A stretch of DNA of 64,000 nt from Parvularia atlantis. Its lineage: Eukaryota; Opisthokonta; Rotosphaerida. The notes below the pieces were generated by a model. The model did no database searches and was not told where the DNA came from. It saw nothing but the letters and a program-made list of their open reading frames with translations. Made by a program: the position numbers and the translations under genes. The stretch is taken from the NCBI GenBank assembly GCA_943704415.1, contig CALSCO010000253.1, forward strand, positions 1 through 64,000. The letters run 5' to 3'. This document shows positions 14,313 through 26,926 of the stretch, piece after piece; position 1 is the stretch's first letter, and the number at the start of each line of letters is the position of its first letter.

Positions 14313-16387
14313 ATGGCCTCCGCATCACTCGTCGTCAAGACGATCGACGGCGCACAGCACGACGTGACGGCGGACCTGGCCGTGCGCGCCGCGCTGGTGC
14401 TGCTGCTCGTGCTGCCGTGACTGATCGTGCTCGTGTGCAGGGCACCGTGCGGCAGCTCAAGGAGCGGCTCGCCGAGCGCTGCGGCGTGCCTGTCGAGCGC
14501 CAGCGGCTGATCCTCAAGGGCCGCGTGCTGGCGGATGAGCGCACGCTGCAGGAGAGCGGTGCGCCGCGCGGCTGACGATGCGCACCTGTGCGCGCACGTG
14601 ACTGCGATGGATGCACAGGCATCCAGGACGGCTTTGTGCTGCACCTCGTCCAGCGGCCCGACGACGCGCCCGCCGCCGCGCCTGCCCAGCCGGCCGCGCA
14701 GCCGCCGCCACAGCCGCACACGGACGCGCACGCGCACGCCGGGCCGGAGGGCACGGTGGCCAACATCGCAACCCTGAGCTCTGTGCGCCTTTTTTGCACG
14801 CCTGCGCCGTGCACGCCGTGACGCGCGCGCAGATGATGAGCAACCTCATCGGCAACATTATGCCGCAGGTCACGCAGGTCATGCAGACGCTCCAGCAGCA
14901 GCAGCCGGCAGCGGCGGCGCCGGCGGCGGAGGACGCGGTCTCGACGGCTCAGACGGCTGCGCGCGAGCACATCCGCGTCGCACAGCAGCACCTGCAGCAG
15001 GTGGAGCGGGAGCTGCAGGCCCTGCACGAGCCCGCCACGAGCGAGCAGCAGCCGGCCGTGCACGCGCCCAGCAGCGACATCGTACTCACGGAGGCACAAC
15101 GGGCCGCCGAGCGCGAGAACCTGCGGGCCGTCGCCGGGCTGCTGCGCACGGTGCGCACATGTCAGCACGCAGCGACGCCTGATCTCGGCTGACGTGCGCG
15201 CGCGCGCGCGCAGCTGACCACAGTGCAACTGGCGATGCAGCCCATGCTGGAGCGCCTCGCGGACGACCTGGAGCACGAGGACGCGCTGACGACGCCGGTG
15301 AGCGTCATGGCGACCACACACTTCGACGACGTGCTCATTCACGTGCGGACACAGGAGGCGCGCCAGGAGACGCAGCGACTCATCAACGGGGCGGCGTGCA
15401 TCAACCATCTGCTCTTGCAGATGCACGACCGCCTGCACCTGCTGCTGGGCGGGGTGCTCGTGGCGCAGACGCAGCCCGGTTTTGCGACCATGCAGCTTCA
15501 GGGGCCGCACGTAGTGACGGTGACGCCGAACGGCACGGCGCCCTCAGCAATCCCGGCCACGATCGCCAGCCTGCACGAGCTGGTGCGGCCGTTACGAGTC
15601 GTTACAGTGTATACTGACGTCGAGGGCGCGCGCAGGCGCTGCAGACGGCGCGGCAGGCCGAGGAGATGGCACGCCGCGTGCAGGGCATGCACGCCGCACC
15701 GGCCGCCGCCACACCGGCCACCGCACCGGCTACCGTAACGGTCACAGCACCGGCCGCCGCGCCGAGTGCGCAGGCGGCAGGGGTCGTGCCCATGGACGTC
15801 GCGCCGGCGCTCCCAGCTCACTCGCTCGAGGGCCTGACGGGCGCAGAGCCGTGGATGACCAGCACGCCGGGTGTGCTCGAGGTGCACCGACGCATGCTGC
15901 TCCTGGCATGTGCGACCCACACACGCGTCGCCAGGCCGAGCGTGCCGTGTGGGTGCAGACGCTGCTGCAGGACCGCGAGCGCATGCGCGTAGCTCGGGCC
16001 GACGGCCAGCCGAGCGCCTTCAGCGACTTTTACGAGCTGTCGCACCCCGTGGTCGAGCGCCGCAAGGCCCGCGAGGTACGCAACGCTCGCTTGCCGCACG
16101 CGAGCGGCACCGACACCGGCGCGCGCGCACGCAGGAGCACCAGACCCTGGTCGCGCACCCGGAGCAGCTCATCGTGCACTTGCTGCGCAACGCCTCGCGC
16201 ACCGCCGGCGTGCCGCTGCCCGCGACGTTCGTGGAGCAGGCGCGGCAGGCGAACCTGGTGCGCCCCCGGCCCGTGTTGCGCATCATCAGTGAGCTGACAC
16301 GCCCGCAACGGCGCGCGCCAGAACGAGCTCCTGCTGCAGCGCCTCCGCCACGACGCGCAGCAGCGCCTGGACCGCCAGGGCAGCTGA
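14313..16387 (+). CDS. BAG6: BAG6/Scythe-like ubiquitin-domain protein
   Basis: Large chaperone-complex protein that in animals handles hydrophobic and tail-anchored clients. The N-terminal ubiquitin-like domain is spread over three exons: SLVVKTIDGAQHDVTADLA, GTVRQLKERLAERCGVPVER then QRLILKGRVLADERTLQE, and IQDGFVLHLVQRPDD. The HLVQRP ending is typical of BAG6. A Pro/Ala/His-rich linker, a helical region (MMSNLIGNIMPQVTQVMQTL; TAREHIRVAQQHLQQVEREL), a conserved-looking block INGAACINHLLLQMHDRLHL and further disordered segments follow. The C-terminus ends NELLLQRLRHDAQQRLDRQ. I do not recognise a clear BAG domain. It could be another UBL-domain scaffold, but the overall order fits Scythe. 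Confidence 0.75.
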
Positions 16388-16451
16388 GAGTGGTGTTCTG
16401 TACCGCCGCTCCGTACAGCGCGGCTCACACATCAAGAAGCGCCGCGCCTGC

Positions 16452-18646
<2,195 letters not shown>

Positions 18647-18746
18647 ACCTGCGAGCGAGGCGAAGCGGCGCGCAGCCATGTCGAGAGTCGAGCCGATTGT
18701 CTGCGTGAGGTAGGTGGCGCTCCGACGCCGCATCTTCGTCTGCAGG

Positions 18747-19991
18747 ATGTCTGGCGGGGACGACCGGGGCGAGGCCAAGCGGCAGGAGCGGCTGCTGAAG
18801 CAGCGCGAGCAGCAGCGCGCCGAGGTCGAGCGCGCCAAGGAGCGCATCGCCAAGGAGACGGCCGTGAGCGTGAGCAAGGTCGACGACCGCTTCACGGTCC
18901 AGACCGAGGACTTTGCGACGGCGCTGGCCAAGGACACGGTCGGCCTCGTCTCGCTCAAGGAGTTCCAGGCGCGCGAGCGCGAGGTGCGGCCGTGCATCGG
19001 CCGTGGCGTGCCAGATCGGCTGAGCCGCGGAGGCAGCTCGAGGCGCGCCGCGCGGCCGAGTACGCTGGTGGGCAGGACCGCGCGCAGGGCGACGGCGCGC
19101 TCGACAAGAAGCGCGCGGGCGGGCGCAAGGTCGTGCAGAAGAAGACGCTGTCGTTCAGCCTGGACGACGAAGAGGAGGTGGGCGGGGACGGGGGCGGGAC
19201 CGATGCGGCGACGGCCGCCACTGAGGAGCAGCAGGTGCGCCCGTGCATGCCGCGCATCCGTGCGCCTGCCTCTCTGACACGCCTTCGTGGCACATCGCAG
19301 CCCGCCGTGAAGCGCTTCAAGGTCGGCAAGGACCCGCACATCGACACGAGCTTCCTGCCGGACCGCGAGCGCGACCTGGAGGAGCAGCGCGAGCGGGAGC
19401 GCCTCGCGGCCGAGTGGCGCGAGCGGCAGGAGCAGATGAAGAAGGAGGAGTTTGAGGTCGTTTTCTCCTACTGGGACGGGTCCGGGCACCGCTCGTCGGT
19501 CAAGTGTCGCAAGGGCGAGACGATCGCGACGTTCCTCGAGCGAGCGCGGTTCGCGGACGTGTGCTCGCGCCGCCCGCCCGCTGACGCCCGCGCGTGCGCA
19601 GCGGCCAGTTTGCCGAGATCAAGAACGTCTCGGTCGAGAGCCTGATGTACATCAAGGAGGACCTGATCATCCCGCACTACTACACGTTCTACGACTTTAT
19701 CGTCAACAAGGCCCGCGGCAAGTCCGGGCCGCTGTTCCACTTTGACGTGCACGACGACGTGCGCCTCGTGGCCGACTCGCGCATCGAGCGCGACGAGTCG
19801 CACGCGGGCAAGGTCGTCGAGCGGCGCTGGTACGAGCGCAACAAGCACATCTTCCCCGCGAGCCGCTGGGAGGTGTACGACCCAGAGAAGGTGCGCGCAC
19901 CTGTGCGTGCGTGTGTGCAGTGCTGAGACCACGCGCGCGCGGCCAGGATTACGGCAAGTACACCATCGGCGACAACTCCAACACAGTCTAA
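18747..19991 (+). CDS. FAM50A: XAP5/FAM50 family nuclear protein
   Basis: Spliceosome-associated nuclear protein of the XAP5 family. The N-terminal coiled region ([55 protein letters not shown]) and the C-terminal XAP5 core ([131 protein letters not shown]) are highly conserved and leave no doubt. The start is the ATG at 18747 after a probable leader intron ending CTGCAG. Its stop TAA (19989-19991) overlaps the stop of the convergent GATAD1-like gene by two bases. Confidence 0.96.
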
Positions 19992-21229
19992 GCCTGCATG
20001 TGTGGCGCCGCCGGAGGCATGGTCGCATCGTCAAAGAGCGGTTGCGGCGGCTGCTGGTGGTGGTGCTGCTGCTGCTGGTGCTGCTGCTGGTGCTGCTGCT
20101 CGGGCCGTGCTGCGTCGCCGTCTGGCCGTCCCGCGCGCGCGAGCTGCTCCAGCAGCATGGCGGCGTCCTGGCCGGTCTCGTCCAGCTCGTGCACTGTGCT
20201 GTTGGGCGCATGGGCGTAGTCCATCCCGTCGTCGTCCGCGTCGCCGTGATCGTCGTGCCCGTTGAGCGTGCGCGGCGCGGCGATGACCACGCGGCGCATC
20301 GCGCCGAGCGGCAGTTGCGTATCGTGCATCGGCCCTGCGGACGTTCCGCGTCAGCGCGACAAATCCGGTCGCGCACGAACCGGGCGTAAAGTCGTCCAGC
20401 GTCAGCTGCACGAGATCGCCGCCCGACAGCCGGCCGGGCCGCGGCAGCAGCCAGCGCAGCGCGTAGCGCATCAAGCCTGCTTGTCGCGGGCGCGATCAGC
20501 GCGCACATGGCCACGAGCACGGGCGCACGCGCACCCGTAGCGTCGTCCGCGGCCGCGTCCTCGACCTGCGCATAGTACTCGCGCCGGTCGTGCCCGACCA
20601 CGGCCACGATGCTGCCCGGCGCGATCGACGCCGGGGTCCATGTCGGCAGGCTGCCGGCGCGCGTGGGCGGATTCTGCGCACCCGCGATCGTGAGCCTTGC
20701 GCCCTGCGACAACCCCCGGGGCACGCGCGACACGGCGCACCTCCAGCTTCTCCAGCCGGCGCGCGCTTAGCCGCGGCGCGGCGGCGGCCGGCTGCGGATT
20801 GGTCTGCTGGTGCTGCTGCTGGTGCTGATGTTGCTGCTGCTGCTGCTGCTGCTGCTGTTGCTGCTGTTGCTGCTGCTGCGGCTGCTGATCGCGGATCCCG
20901 GATGCCGATGCCGATGCGCGGCCGCCCAGCGATGCCGTCGGCGGCGTCGAGCGCGCGCGTGGCGTCGAGGTGGCGGCCGCGGCCCCGAGCGCTGGCGACA
21001 GTAGCACGGGCTTGGGCTGGCGCGGCGCGCGCGGCTTGGACGGCGCGGACGGCGGCGCGGCCAGGGTGGCGGCGGCAGCGGCGTTGGCGGCGAAGGCGGC
21101 GGCCAAGATGTGCCGGTGGTAGCCGTGCGTGCGCAGGTACAGCCCGCACGCGTTGCAGATCGAGTGGCCCTCGGCGTCCTTGCGCCACAGCGGCGACTGG
21201 GCCGTGCCACAGTTCCAGCACGAGCGCAT
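19988..21229 (-). CDS. GATA zinc-finger protein, GATAD1-like
   Basis: Starts directly with a type IV GATA finger at residues 4-28 (CWNCGTAQSPLW then GHSICNACGLYLRTHGYHRH; Cys-X2-Cys-X17-Cys-X2-Cys). An Ala/Pro-rich region and a pure glutamine tract (near residues 115-140) follow. After a very short intron (37 nt, GTGCGCCG...GTCGCAG) a second domain reads TPASIAPGSIVAVVGHDRRE, YYAQVEDA, LRWLLPRPGRLSGGD and LTLDDFTPG. This resembles the chromatin-reader half of GATAD1, where a YWFAQL strand leads to LTWLLP and FDPATY. The C-terminus is His/Gln-rich. The gene ends TAG at 19988-19990, overlapping the FAM50 stop. GATAD1 likeness is my inference from motif order; a plain GATA transcription factor is the alternative. 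Confidence 0.75.
20808..20885. repeat. CAG/CTG repeat encoding polyglutamine
   Basis: A run of CTG/TTG triplets on the plus strand encodes an interrupted Gln/His tract of the GATAD1-like protein. A second Gln/His-rich run lies near its C-terminus (about 20040-20105). Confidence 0.9.
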
Positions 21230-21277
21230 CGGGAGAGGCACAGTGACGCACAAACACAAGCTCAACACAGCGGCTTC

Positions 21278-24200
21278 TCACCAGTTCAACACCACTTGCG
21301 GACCCACGCACGTCAGCTGGACGTAGGCGTTGACCTTGTGGTGAGTTGGCGCGCCTGCCATGTTTCGTTGCGCGGGCGCCAGCGGTACTCGATATGAGCC
21401 CTTGCCACCGACGTCGTAGACCTCGTAGCCGATGCGCGCCGACGCGTCTGGGTCGTGCTTGACGGGAATGATCTCTGCAGACTTCGAGTTGTGCGTGAAG
21501 GCGCCCCTGCTGATGTATAAGCGACGATGCCAGGAGGTCTTCTGCCACAAACGCTCGCATTTCGCGCGGAGATCCTCAAACTTGTTCCGTTCCGACCCTT
21601 TGCCAGTGGCACGCGCCATCGCCTGCCAATAGCTCGTCATGGTAAGGAGGGCGAGCAGCTTCTTCTCGGCAAACCAGAGCAAGTTAATATCATCCAGTTG
21701 AGGCGCAGCGGTGTCTGCTGATGGCAACAGAAGGGCGGCATCCGGTGGAAGCAGGAGGCGCGCCAGCAGGTCCGGCACGCGTGCACCAGGGGGCAGCCTG
21801 AGAGGCAAGGCATACGGCACGGCCGTTGCACTGGCAGGCTTGACGCGCAAGATCAGTTTGTCAGCTGGATGCACCGACTTGGGGCTCAGGTTGTACGGGC
21901 CACGCGCGGCGTACACTGCCCAGCGGTAGAGGCATGAGCGAGCTTGCAGATCGCTGCCGTCGGCAGTCGACAGCGCACTCACGAAACGATCTGTGAGACG
22001 GCTGATCATCCTTTGGATCATCGCAATAGCACCGTGGTCGTCCGTCGTCGAGGTGCTGGCCGGTGTGCACATGTACGCATACTCGAGACGCACGACGAGA
22101 ACGTCCAGGATTGCTGCTGCGCGTGGCGGCTTCGCCGCTCCCACCGGCAGCTGGCCCTTGCACAAAATGTCGACCCGCTTGCCAGTGGTGATGTCTCCGA
22201 GATCACCCGAGCCGCCAACTTAAGTAGGTTGATGAGCGGCACAAATCCTGGCAGGCCTCGGCTGTGCATCTTCAAGTTTATGCTCTGACCAGAACGGTCG
22301 TCCGAGTCGTCGACCAGTTCCTGAATTCGCAGAGCACTGGCATACAGATTCGCCCACGCAGCAACTCTCACACAGCATGTAACGCCGCTCCGGTCCGCCG
22401 GTCGCAGTACTTCCTCTATCAAGAGCGCTGAAAGTTCTTGGACACCATCAGGTCTGTTGGCATGAAGACTATTGGCTATGTCCGCACCTCGATGCAGGTT
22501 GCGGCGCAGAAGATCAGCCAGCGAGCAGTACACGGCCGACTGCAGCCAAAGACACGCTGACACGCTCTGTTGCGCGTCGATAAGCGCACGATGTTTCACG
22601 TTGGTCAGCGACAGCCCCTCCGCTGGAGTGCGAGCGACCAGGTCCAGCCAGCGCGCCAGCTGTGTGCAGCTCTTGATGACGATGTCCAACCACTGCGGCT
22701 TTGACCGCAGCCTTCCTTTCGCGACCATGCTGAGCAGCTGCCCGCCACGCTCGCCCAGCTGGAGAACGAGCAGACTGAAGAAATCCTGCGTTTGTGGCGC
22801 AGGGCTGGCCAACACAAAAGCATCCAAGCCTTCTGCTTCCGGCTCTGGCGCAGCAATGTCGGTATACTCGTCATCCGGAGACGTGACGGTCACGGTGTCC
22901 GCGCCGCCCTTCATCCTGAAGAGCAATAGATGCTCAACCATGCGGCAAATGCGCGGAGACTCAACGAGCTCAATCGAACGCTCCACCCGCCTGAGAAGCT
23001 CTTCGGCGACCGTGAGCATGAGAATGGACCCGGGAGAGCAGATGGCGTCAATAATCGCCCGTGCGACGAGGTGGTGATGCGGTTCCAGAAACAGATCATC
23101 GTGCCAGATGAGCGCCTCCAACAGCGGCAGTTTGTTCTTCCACAGCCACAGAACGCTCGTGACGCTGTCAGGCGAACCGACTGCTGGCACGCCGAGCAGC
23201 GCGCTCAAGTCAGCCTTCGTCATGGCATGCACTCCGCTTGAGTACCCGTGCACAACGCAGACAAAAAGCAGCGCCAGGATATGCTCTGGAACTTCTTCGA
23301 CCGTACGCGCCCGGCGAGTTTGATCCAACTCTTGTTGACCGTCAGACATGCCGGCGATCCACATACGAACGTGCTCCAGCACGTCGAACTTGCGTCCGAA
23401 GCTGCAAAGTCCAAGAATGTGCGTCGGCACAGCGTAAACGAGATGAGGCTGCTCGATGATGCGTTTTCGGTGGTTGCCAGACGTGCTGGCAGGGAATACA
23501 GGACAATTGACGCCTGCTTGGGCCAGTTTACGGAGGAACACAACAAGCTCAAAGAGCTGCACAATGCCAGTGGCGCAGGCAGCGGTGGAACAGGCACCGT
23601 CCAGCTTCACTGAGATCACGATTGACCTGGAATGTATCAACACCCGCTGCACCTTGCACTCCAGGGGGGGGGGGGGGGGGGGCGTCCACGTCGCGGTGCG
23701 TTTGACTTGAATTACCAGAACTGGCCGGTGCGACTTTTTCAGGCGCGCCACAAACGTGCTTGCTGCAGCGTTTGGCATGTTGTCAAGCAGCAGAATCGGC
23801 ACTCGCAAACCGCTCTGTTCGTCGGGAGACGAAAGCGCCTCAATGTCAGCTTGAAGTTGTTCCGCGGCAACCATCACGGCTGGGTCACGGTCTGAATGAA
23901 CAATCACGCACGGGTGAGCAGAGCGAAGCCTGTACAGGACATGACGCAGCAGTGTTGACGCGCCAGAGCCAGGCGTGTGCTGCACTATCAGAAAACGTAC
24001 TAGTATATTCGTCGACGCAGTGGAGGCACTGTCACCGACAGTGCTGCGCAACATGTCGCCAGCCATTTGCTGTACTAAATGCTGCAAGTCGTCCAGCTGC
24101 TCGCGATTGATCACCACCTGTGACGACTCCAGAAGGAACCACGGCACCAATTCACCCATGGCAAAACTAATTTCTGCCTGTTGTCGCTCAAAAGAAGCGG

Positions 24201-24342
24201 CGTCTGTCGCCGCAAGCGAGGGTGCCGCACTTGTTGGCATGAAGACATGACTCAGTGAGCTTGCCGACCTCGACCTCGAGTCTGACGCACGTCGGACGGG
24301 CGAAATGCCCGAAGCAGCGTGATCCGCGGACGCGCTCGCCAT
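21278..24342 (-). CDS. SAMD9-like STAND-type P-loop NTPase
   Basis: About 1,000 residues, nearly intronless. The P-loop region matches the SAMD9 family pattern with no Walker A lysine: FLIVQHTPGSGASTLLRHVL (vertebrate SAMD9 has a GxGGTTLA-type loop), then LRSAHPCVIVHSD and the Walker B-like strand VPILLLDNMP. A long helical region follows, then a C-terminal beta-rich domain (YVQLTCVGPQVVLNW) like the OB-fold end of SAMD9. No SAM, AlbA or SIR2 part precedes it. A jump of frame near 22200 is removed by a host-like 56-nt intron (CGG|GTGATCTCGG...AAGGGCCAG|CTG), joining KLAAR to LPVGAAK. Base composition is clearly less GC-rich than its neighbours. It lies 48 bp upstream of GATAD1 and 121 bp downstream of ArgRS. 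ATG at 24342; an earlier non-coding exon cannot be excluded. Confidence 0.7.
23664..23682. repeat. 19-base G homopolymer inside the SAMD9-like frame
   Basis: On the gene's strand this is C19, read as six prolines. It is a slippage hot spot within the NTPase region, between LVIQVKR and LECKVQRVL. The assembled length keeps the frame open. Confidence 0.95.
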
Positions 24343-24463
24343 GAGGCACCGCTGGTCTGCCGCCACAGAGCCGCGACTTGGAAGAAGGGAAAGGCGTATA
24401 ACCCCCTGCGCTCGATGAGCCCAAGTCTCATTTTGGGCACCTTTGTCACTTTTCCAGGCCCCT

Positions 24464-26813
24464 TCACATTCGCTCGAGCGGCGTCAGCCCCACCAGCCGC
24501 AGGCAGTTGCCGAGCGTGATGCGCGCGGCCCGGTACAGCGCCAGACGCGCCTCGGCGAGGGCCTGCTCCTGCGAGCGCCAAGACGACGTTAGCGGCCGCC
24601 AAAGCGCGATGCACGCGCGCGCACTTGGCCCACGACGCGCAGGTCGTCGATCGCAGTCGAGACCGCGTGCGACAGCGCAAAAGCGTAGTTGACGACCGTG
24701 TTCGGCTCAAGGTCCTTGAACGCGACCTGCACCACGTTGGGGTACCTGCGCGCGTGGCGGTCATGTTGAGCGCGCTGCTGGCCGGCAATGCGCGCGCCGC
24801 CGCACTTGGCCAGCGCCTCGGCCATCGCCACGGCCGAGGGCTCCGTGAGCAGGCTCAGGTCCGCGTTGTCGTTGAACGACCCAAATTTGCGCTCGATCGA
24901 CATGACGCGCGCGTGCGTGTACTGCAGGTACGGGCCCGTGTCGCCCTCGGACGACGTCATGCGGTCCTCCGAGTAGACGTAGTCCTGCGCCCCGCGCGTC
25001 AGCCGGCCGCAGCCACTGGTGGTGCGGCCGCACCTTGATCCGACGCGCACCCATGTCCTGGATGACCACGGCCGAGAGCGCGACGATGTCGGCCACGCGG
25101 TCAGGGTCCTCCAGCTGCGCGTACTTCTCGGGCGTCTTCTTCATGACCTGGCCGCGGCGCACGCCGGTCAGCGGCGCGCCGCCCGCTGCTGCACGCGCGG
25201 CAGGCAAACCTCCTGCATCTTCTCGCGCGCTCCGTTGAGGATGTCCTCAAGGAAGACGACCTCGCCGCGGCGCGTCGACATGCCCTGGACCATGCCAAAG
25301 GGCACGTGCTTGCACGCGTCTGTCCACTCGTAGCCCATCTGGGGGGCGCGCGCGGCCTCAGCGCCGCACAGTGCGAGGGGCGTGCGCACACCTTCTTGAG
25401 CATGTGGAACAGCTGCCGGAAGTGCAGCTCCTGCTGCAGCGCGACGACGTAGATCATCCGCTCAAACGTGTACGTCTTGTAGCGGTCGTGCGCGGCGGCC
25501 TGCGCGTCGTAATGAGCGGTCATGCGCGCGTGCACTGGGCCAGCGCGAGCGCGCACCACGTCGCGTGTGATGTACAGCGTCGTGCCGTTCGACTTGCGGA
25601 TCACAGCCTTGCCCATGCCCTCCTTGGTCATGTCAAACAGCAGCGCGCCATTCTCCTCCTGCCGCACGCGTTGGCCCGTCGCGGCCGCGCGGCCGCGGCG
25701 CGCACCAGCAGCAGGTTGCGGTCGAGCATCGCCTGCAGCTCGGCCTTCATCTGCTCCCCGTAGAGGGACTCGCCCGAGTACACGTCGAAGCGCACGTTGA
25801 GCCGCGCGTAGATGTCCTTGTACTTGCTGATCGACAGGTCGCGGAACCGGCGCCACAGCGCCAGCGCCTGCTCGTCGCCTGCGCACCGCGAGCGATCAGC
25901 CGGGCGATCAGCAGCGGCGGCGGCGCACCGTCCTCCATCCGCTTGAAGTACTCGCGCGCGACATCGTGCACGGTCGGCTCGGCCTCGGCCACCCTCTGCG
26001 CGAGCACGCGTGGCTTTATCAGCAGCATGTACACCTGCGCGCGGCGCGCACGCACGTTGATCTTGACGTAGACGTCAAACAGGTGCTTGATCGGATCGGC
26101 CAGGAGCTCCACCTCAGAGCCGTAGCGCTCGAAGCCGACGGCGAGCAGGCCTGCGGGCCGCGTGAGCAGTCTGACCAGCCCGCGCTAGCCTCGCGCGCTC
26201 GCACGCCGCACCGTACTGCTTGCCCCAGTCGCCGAGGTAGTTGATGCGCGTGACCTTGAACCCGAGCGCCTCGTGCAGGTTGGCGAGGAAGTTGCCGATG
26301 ATGGTCGAGCGCAGGTGCCCCGCGTGGAACGGCTTGGCGATGTTGGGCGAGCTAAACTCGACGATGGTGGCGCGGCCCTTGCCCTCGTCGTTGTAGCCGT
26401 AGCTGTCGCCCTGGCGCAGCACGTCGGAGACGACGCGCTTGACGAAGAGCGACTTGTTGACGCGGAAGTTGAGGAACGGGCCGATGGCCTGCGCCGCGAC
26501 GATCTCGTCGTTGAAGGCGAGCTGGCGGCGCGTCATGTCAGCCATCGACCGGCTGCGGGCTGCACGCGAGCGCGTGGCGCGCCTTGCTGTGGATCGCCTT
26601 GGCCAGCTCGGCCGGGTTGCCGTCAAACTTGGCGAAGCGCTTGAGCGAGGGCAGGGGCAGGGCGATGTCGCCGTTCTTGGCGTCGCGCGGCTCCTCGAGC
26701 GCATCGACGATGTTGTCGCGGGTGAGCGCGGGCGGCGTCGCGTGGGTGGCCATCACGAGATCAGCCACGGCGGCGCGGAAGTGCTCCACGGCCGTCACGG
26801 TGCTGCTCGTCAT
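24464..26813 (-). CDS. RARS1: Arginyl-tRNA synthetase, cytosolic type
   Basis: Class I synthetase charging tRNA-Arg. Exons in order: N-terminal additional domain ([57 protein letters not shown]), catalytic core with the HIGH-equivalent [20 protein letters not shown] and [11 protein letters not shown], then [55 protein letters not shown], the KMSK-equivalent [59 protein letters not shown], and the anticodon-binding helix end [20 protein letters not shown]...GLTPLERM. Stop TGA at 24464. The start is supported by the divergent gene starting 113 bp away. Confidence 0.95.
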
Positions 26814-26926
26814 CTTGCGCGTGCGTTTGGTGGTGCTGCTGAAGCCGCGCGCGAAGGCAAGGCGCAGCAGTGTTGCGTCAGCGTGGCGCTCGAAAGTCGC
26901 GCTGTCACAGAAAGTCGCTCGCGGAG

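Noticed and set aside
22018-22165. A frameshift that would make the SAMD9-like gene a pseudogene
   Set aside because: A 56-nt intron with standard GT and CAG borders restores one frame, so no damage has to be assumed.
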